Shown: positions 30,524 through 34,869 of the stretch, piece by piece
How positions within the stretch are numbered: the first letter of the stretch is position 1
Layout: each line of letters starts with the position of its first letter
Assembly: GCA_947469635.1 (NCBI GenBank)
Contig: CANIRG010000012.1
Location: forward strand, 1 to 34,869
DNA: 34,869 bases
From: Rhodospirillales bacterium
Lineage (GTDB): Bacteria > Pseudomonadota > Alphaproteobacteria > Reyranellales > Reyranellaceae
Direction: 5' to 3'
The notes under the pieces: generated by a model
The model's database searches: none
Seen by the model: only the letters and a program-made list of their open reading frames with translations
Told to the model about the DNA's origin: nothing
Made by a program: the position numbers and the translations under genes

Positions 30524-33079
30524 GTGGACCTCATCCAGAAGGACGCCAAACGGGCATCCGACCGCCGTGGCTCCGTACGATGGCGCATTGCCGTGCTGTT
30601 CGGGACAGGCGCCGCGCTGACGGCCGGGGTGCTGGCGGCTCTGCTGCTGCAGCTGCGCGCCGACGCCATCGCCGCCAGCCACAAGCTCCTCACGGCAGTC
30701 GCCCAGCTCACCGACGAGCAGACGTCGCGCACCCTGCAGAACGTCGAGCAGGCGCTATTCAACGCCGAGGCGATCCTTGCCGCGGCGGACCTGTCGGCGG
30801 CCTTCCCGCCGAGCCTGACCGGCGGTGTCCCCGTCGGCGCCGGCTCGATCGACAGCGAGCTCCGCAAGCTGGTCGAGGAACGGCCCTATCTCGCCGTGAT
30901 GCGCGTGCTCGACCGGCACGGCCGCGCCATCCACGGCAGCGACACCGGCTACACCGGCATCGACCTTTCCGACCGGGCCTACTTCACCGAGCGCCGCGAC
31001 GGCCGCGAGACCGGCTTCAAGTTCGACCTGCCCATCCGCAACCGGGTGGCAGGCAAATGGATCATCCCCGCGACGCGGACCGTGCGCACGACCAGCGGCG
31101 ACTTCGCCGGCGTGATCGTCGCCGCCATCGATCCGCTGTTCTTCCACCGCGTCTGGGCACTCGACGAGGAGATTCCCAGGCTCTCCATGACCCTGTTCCG
31201 TGCCGACGGCGTGATGTTGATGCGCAGCCCGTTCAGCGAGCGGCTCATCGGCACCTCCTACAGCAGCGAATATGTCTTCCGTCAGGTGCGCGCGGGCGTC
31301 CGCGCCGGCACCTTCCAGAACAGGAGCAGCGTCGACGGCGAGATGCGCCTGTTCGCCTTCCGCCAGCTCACCGCCTATCCCGACCTGGTCCTCGTCACCG
31401 GCCAGGGCATGGACCAGGCGCTGGCCGCCTGGTGGCGCATCCTGTGGATCGTGGTGTCCAGCTGGACCGTGGCCGCGCTGATCGTGGGCGCGCTGACGCT
31501 GTGGCTGGCGCGCGAGTGGAAGGCCCGCCATGACACCCAGACCCGCTACCGCACCCTGTTCGACGCCAATCCCTACCCGATGGTGGTGATGGACCCGCCG
31601 ACACGGAGGTTCCTCGACGTCAACGACGCCGCGGTGACGGAATATGGCTGGTCGCGCGAGGAAGCCCTGAAGATGACCGCCGACGATCTCTATACCCCCG
31701 AGGATCTGGTGGCGGTCTCGGCGGTGCGCCGGCAGGGTGTGTCGGAATCGGTCCGCGTCATCCCCGGGCTGCGCCATCGCCGCAAGGACGGCACCGTCTT
31801 CGACGTCGAGCTGCACACGCGCGGCATCGACCTCGACGGCAGGGCCGCCATATTGACCACGGCCGAGAACGTGAGCCCGCGCCACGCCGCCGAGGCGCAG
31901 CTACGGCAGGCGCAGAAGATGGAAGCCGTGGGCCAGCTCACCGGCGGCATCGCCCACGACTTCAACAACATCCTGATGGTGATCCTGGCCAACGCCGATG
32001 CCCTGCAGGAGGACGAGGCCACCCTCGATGCCGCGACGCTGGCCCTGCGCCTCGAGCAGATCTCCCAGGCCGTCCTGCGCGCGTCGGACCTCACCCGCCA
32101 GCTGCTCACCTTCTCGCGCAAGGCGGACCTCATGCCCCGCCACACCGACCTCAACGAGCTGGTGTCGGGCACCGGCAAGCTGCTGCGCCGCGCATTGGGC
32201 GAGCATATCGAGATCGACTCGGTGCTGGTCGGCAATCTGTGGACCGTCAACGTCGACCGCGCCCAGCTCGAGACGGCGCTGGTCAATCTCTGCGTCAACG
32301 CCCGCGACGCCATGCCCGACGGCGGCAAGCTCAGGATCGAGACGCGCAACGTCACCCTCGACAAGGACAACATCACGCAGGCCACCGACGTCGCACCCGG
32401 CGACTATGCCATGATCGCCGTCACCGACACCGGCAGCGGCATGTCGGCCGAGGTGCGGGCCAAGGTGTTCGAGCCCTTCTTCACGACCAAGGAGGTCGGC
32501 AAGGGCACGGGTCTCGGCCTCAGCATGGTCTATGGATTCATCAAGCAGTCCAACGGCCACATCACGATCCACAGCGAGCCCGGACGTGGCACCACCTTCA
32601 GGCTCTACCTGCCGCGCAGCCACGGCCTGCGGGAAGATGTGGCGATGCAGCCGACGGCGCCCATGGCGCGCGGCAGCGAGCGCATCCTGGTCGTCGAGGA
32701 CGAGCCGCAGGTCCGCGCCAGCGTCGTGCAGCAGCTGCGAAGCCTGGGCTACGACGTGGCCGAGGCGGCCAACGGCGCCGCGGGGCTGGCGGCATTCGCG
32801 GCGGCGCCCCTGCCCTTCGACCTGCTGCTGACCGACCTCGTCATGCCCGGCCCGCTCGGCGGCAAGGCACTCGCCGACGAGGTGACCCGCCGCTGGCCGA
32901 AGTCGAGCATCGTCTTCATGTCGGGCTACACCAGGAATACGGCGTTGCACGACGCCGAGCCCGGCGCCGAGGTGCTGCTGCTGAGCAAGCCGTTCCGCAA
33001 GCGCGATCTGGCGCGGATCGTTCGCCTGGCACTGGACGGCCCCGGCTCCCCCGACAGCGTGCTCCCGGAGGCGGCGTAA
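30524..33079 (+). CDS. Hybrid sensor histidine kinase (dCACHE-PAS-HisKA-HATPase-REC), copy 1
   Basis: GTG 30524 follows AGGGA. The 851-residue protein has a membrane helix (about 22-44), a periplasmic dCACHE-like sensor (about 45-300; [33 protein letters not shown]), a second helix (about 307-329), a PAS domain (about 340-460), HisKA with phospho-His478 in [11 protein letters not shown], HATPase (N-box [29 protein letters not shown]) and a receiver with VVEDEP and phospho-Asp771 (LLTDLVMPG) and LSKPF. All catalytic residues are present. It probably passes phosphate through its own receiver to an unlinked regulator. The frame is complete and a second copy follows 204 bases later. Confidence 0.93.
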   Translation: MDLIQKDAKRASDRRGSVRWRIAVLFGTGAALTAGVLAALLLQLRADAIAASHKLLTAVAQLTDEQTSRTLQNVEQALFNAEAILAAADLSAAFPPSLTGGVPVGAGSIDSELRKLVEERPYLAVMRVLDRHGRAIHGSDTGYTGIDLSDRAYFTERRDGRETGFKFDLPIRNRVAGKWIIPATRTVRTTSGDFAGVIVAAIDPLFFHRVWALDEEIPRLSMTLFRADGVMLMRSPFSERLIGTSYSSEYVFRQVRAGVRAGTFQNRSSVDGEMRLFAFRQLTAYPDLVLVTGQGMDQALAAWWRILWIVVSSWTVAALIVGALTLWLAREWKARHDTQTRYRTLFDANPYPMVVMDPPTRRFLDVNDAAVTEYGWSREEALKMTADDLYTPEDLVAVSAVRRQGVSESVRVIPGLRHRRKDGTVFDVELHTRGIDLDGRAAILTTAENVSPRHAAEAQLRQAQKMEAVGQLTGGIAHDFNNILMVILANADALQEDEATLDAATLALRLEQISQAVLRASDLTRQLLTFSRKADLMPRHTDLNELVSGTGKLLRRALGEHIEIDSVLVGNLWTVNVDRAQLETALVNLCVNARDAMPDGGKLRIETRNVTLDKDNITQATDVAPGDYAMIAVTDTGSGMSAEVRAKVFEPFFTTKEVGKGTGLGLSMVYGFIKQSNGHITIHSEPGRGTTFRLYLPRSHGLREDVAMQPTAPMARGSERILVVEDEPQVRASVVQQLRSLGYDVAEAANGAAGLAAFAAAPLPFDLLLTDLVMPGPLGGKALADEVTRRWPKSSIVFMSGYTRNTALHDAEPGAEVLLLSKPFRKRDLARIVRLALDGPGSPDSVLPEAA

Positions 33080-33283
33080 GCCGCGGACATGGCTCTTTGT
33101 TAGTCACAGGCGAGCGTTTGACACGTGACGTAGAAGCGCCCACGGCTTTTTCCCGGCGGACGGCACCTTAAAGGGTCCTTGCGTCGGAACAGTACGCACC
33201 TCCTCCGTTGACATAAGCGGATGCAAAGCATCGATCGGTGACGACTGCTGCTGCACGCGTTGGGGTGGCGACCAGGGAATCGC
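33080..33283 (+). promoter_or_regulatory. Intergenic gap with duplicated leader of kinase 2
   Basis: The gap between the two kinases. From 33116 it is the copy of the leader before kinase 1; the last 80 bases are the most alike (CCTCCGTTG, ATAAGCGGATGCA, GACTGCTGCTGCACGCGTTGG). This shows that the duplication carried its regulatory region, so each kinase can be expressed on its own. Confidence 0.45.
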
Positions 33284-34869
33284 GTGGACGTCATCGAGAG
33301 CGATCCCCTGCCGGCATCCAAGCCTCGTGGCTTCGCGCGGCATCGCGTCGCCGTGCTGTTCTGCTCGGGGACCGCGCTGACGGCCGCCGTGCTGGCGGGC
33401 CTGCTGCTGCAGCTTCGCGCCGACGCCATCGCCGCCAGCTACAAGCTTCTGACGGCCGTCGCGCAGCTCGCCGACGAGCAGACGTCGCGCACCCTGCAGA
33501 ACGTCGAGCAGGCCCTGTCGAGCGCCGAGGCGATCCTTGCCGAGGCGACGCTGCCGGCCACCTTCCCGCGGCCGCCGACCGGCGTCGAGTCGGTCGATGG
33601 TGAACTCCGGAAGCTGGTCGACGAGCGCCCCTATCTCACCCTGATACGCGTGCTCGACGCGCGTGGCCGCGCCGTCCATGGCAGCGACACCGGCTATGCC
33701 GGGATCGATTTTTCCGACCGGACCTATTTCACCGACCGTCGCGACGGCCGCGAGAGCGGCTTCAAGTTCGACCTGCCGATCCGCAGCCGGGTGGCCAGGC
33801 AATGGATCATTCCCGCCGCGCGGACCGTGCGCACGGCCGGCGGCGAGTTTGCCGGGGTGATCGGCGCCGCCATCGATCCCCTGTTCTTCACCCGCGTCTG
33901 GGCGCTCGAGGAGGAGATTCCGACGCTCTCCATGACCCTGTTCCGCGCCGACGGCATCATGATGATGCGCAGCCCGTTCAACGAAAAGTTCATCGGCGTG
34001 TCGTATGGCAGCTTCCACGTCTTCCAGCAGATCCGCGCGGGCGTCCGTGCCGGGACCTACCAGAACAGGAGCACCGTCGACGGCGAGATCCGGCTGTTCG
34101 CCTTTCGCCAGCTCGCCGCCTATCCCGACCTGGTCCTCGTCACCGGCCAGGCCATCGATCAGGCGCTGGCCGCCTGGTGGCGCATCGTGTGGATCGTCGT
34201 CTCCGGCTGGATCGCCGCCACGCTGATCGTAGGCGGGCTGACGCTGTGGCTGACGCGCGAATGGAAAGCGCGCCTCGACTCGCAGATCCGCTATCGGACG
34301 CTGTTCGACGCCAATCCCTATCCCATGGTGGTGATGGACCCGGCGACGCGGACCTTCCTCGACGTCAACGATGCCGCGGTGAAGGAATATGGCTGGTCGC
34401 GCGAGGAAGCCTTGAAGATGACCGCCGACGATCTCTATACCCCCGAGGATCTGGCGGCGGTCTCGGCGGTGCGCCGGCAGGGTGTGTCGGAATCGGTCCG
34501 CATCATCCCCGGGCTGCGCCATCGCCGCAAGGACGGGACCGTCTTCGACGTCGAGATGCACACGCGCGGCATCGACCTCGACGGCAAGGCCGCCATATTG
34601 ACCACGGCCGAGAACGTGAGCCCGCGCCACGCCGCCGAGGCGCAGCTACGACAGGCGCAGAAGATGGAGGCGGTGGGCCAGCTCACCGGCGGCATCGCCC
34701 ACGACTTCAACAACATCCTGATGGTCATCCTGGCCAACGCCGATTCGCTGCAGGAGGACGAGGCCACCCTCGATGCCGCGACGCTGGCCCTGCGCCTCGA
34801 GCAGATCTCCCAGGCCGTCCTGCGCGCGTCGGACCTCACCCGCCAGCTGCTCACCTTCTCGCGCAAGGC
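33284..34869 (+). CDS. Hybrid sensor histidine kinase, copy 2 (3' end outside window)
   Basis: GTG 33284 matches the start of copy 1 in position and context (AGGGAATCGC). The frame is open to the window edge, 528 codons, with no stop. Domain order matches copy 1: first helix (VAVLFCSGTALTAAVLAGLLLQL), dCACHE-like sensor, second helix (WWRIVWIVVSGWIAATLIVGGLTLWL), PAS and HisKA with phospho-His473 ([11 protein letters not shown]). The sensor differs from copy 1 at many residues and lacks four residues near 95, while PAS and HisKA are almost identical even at DNA level. HATPase and receiver presumably follow beyond the window. Confidence 0.9.
   Translation, partial: MDVIESDPLPASKPRGFARHRVAVLFCSGTALTAAVLAGLLLQLRADAIAASYKLLTAVAQLADEQTSRTLQNVEQALSSAEAILAEATLPATFPRPPTGVESVDGELRKLVDERPYLTLIRVLDARGRAVHGSDTGYAGIDFSDRTYFTDRRDGRESGFKFDLPIRSRVARQWIIPAARTVRTAGGEFAGVIGAAIDPLFFTRVWALEEEIPTLSMTLFRADGIMMMRSPFNEKFIGVSYGSFHVFQQIRAGVRAGTYQNRSTVDGEIRLFAFRQLAAYPDLVLVTGQAIDQALAAWWRIVWIVVSGWIAATLIVGGLTLWLTREWKARLDSQIRYRTLFDANPYPMVVMDPATRTFLDVNDAAVKEYGWSREEALKMTADDLYTPEDLAAVSAVRRQGVSESVRIIPGLRHRRKDGTVFDVEMHTRGIDLDGKAAILTTAENVSPRHAAEAQLRQAQKMEAVGQLTGGIAHDFNNILMVILANADSLQEDEATLDAATLALRLEQISQAVLRASDLTRQLLTFSRK

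Noticed and set aside
33104-34630. Minus-strand frame of 508 codons opposite kinase copy 2
   Set aside because: Mirror of the same shadow seen opposite copy 1 (30755-31885); both arise from the conserved kinase sequence.

Overview
The window is a high-GC chromosomal stretch with strong G/C bias at third codon positions, short intergenic gaps and many 4-base start/stop overlaps. The gene content (OpgC, family III CoA transferase, HWE-type and hybrid histidine kinases, standalone plant-type ferredoxin, TauD-like dioxygenase, small SpoIIAA-like proteins) points to an alphaproteobacterium. A Reyranella-like or rhodospirillalean soil/water bacterium is my guess from general resemblance only. I see no tRNA, rRNA, CRISPR array, phage or transposase gene.

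Layout. 1-3.4 kb: 3' end of a CoA transferase, then opgC, an SGNH hydrolase (stop/start overlap) and a cyclase-family hydrolase. 3.4-4.3 kb: an AT-richer island with one orphan gene, then palindromic repeats. 4.3-7 kb: a PRC-barrel protein divergent from an HWE sensor kinase broken by an in-frame amber codon. 7-12.4 kb: FN3-like and DM9-like exported proteins, a luciferase-like monooxygenase, and a run of small genes including two exported Gly/Pro/Thr-rich peptides, an aa3-oxidase subunit IV-like protein and a SpoIIAA-like protein behind a hairpin. 12.4-14.5 kb: a TauD-like dioxygenase overlapping a Tat-exported amidohydrolase. 14.5-18 kb: remains of a hybrid kinase, a lone receiver, then on the minus strand a dCACHE-type sensor without kinase, a cysteine-dioxygenase-like cupin and a ferredoxin. 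18-24.3 kb: small exported and regulatory proteins, two more SpoIIAA-like proteins, an exported metallo-beta-lactamase-fold hydrolase, a periplasmic-binding-protein-like gene, a GNAT enzyme and a polytopic membrane protein, plus a MITE-like element. 24.3-30.3 kb: an MFS transporter, a small membrane protein, and two exported pentapeptide-repeat proteins flanking a TPR protein and an unknown protein. 30.3-34.9 kb: two tandem hybrid histidine kinases, the second cut by the window edge.

Two themes stand out. The first is turnover of signal-transduction genes: a tandem kinase duplication with its leader, an amber-broken HWE kinase, a hybrid kinase with both its front and its middle deleted, and a sensor with no kinase. 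The second is a locus with two secreted pentapeptide-repeat beta-helix proteins, each with exactly four mature cysteines placed as N-cap and C-cap pairs. Intergenic DNA carries a recurrent palindromic family built on a GACGGAGGGGTC motif. All family assignments come from reading motifs, with no database search.
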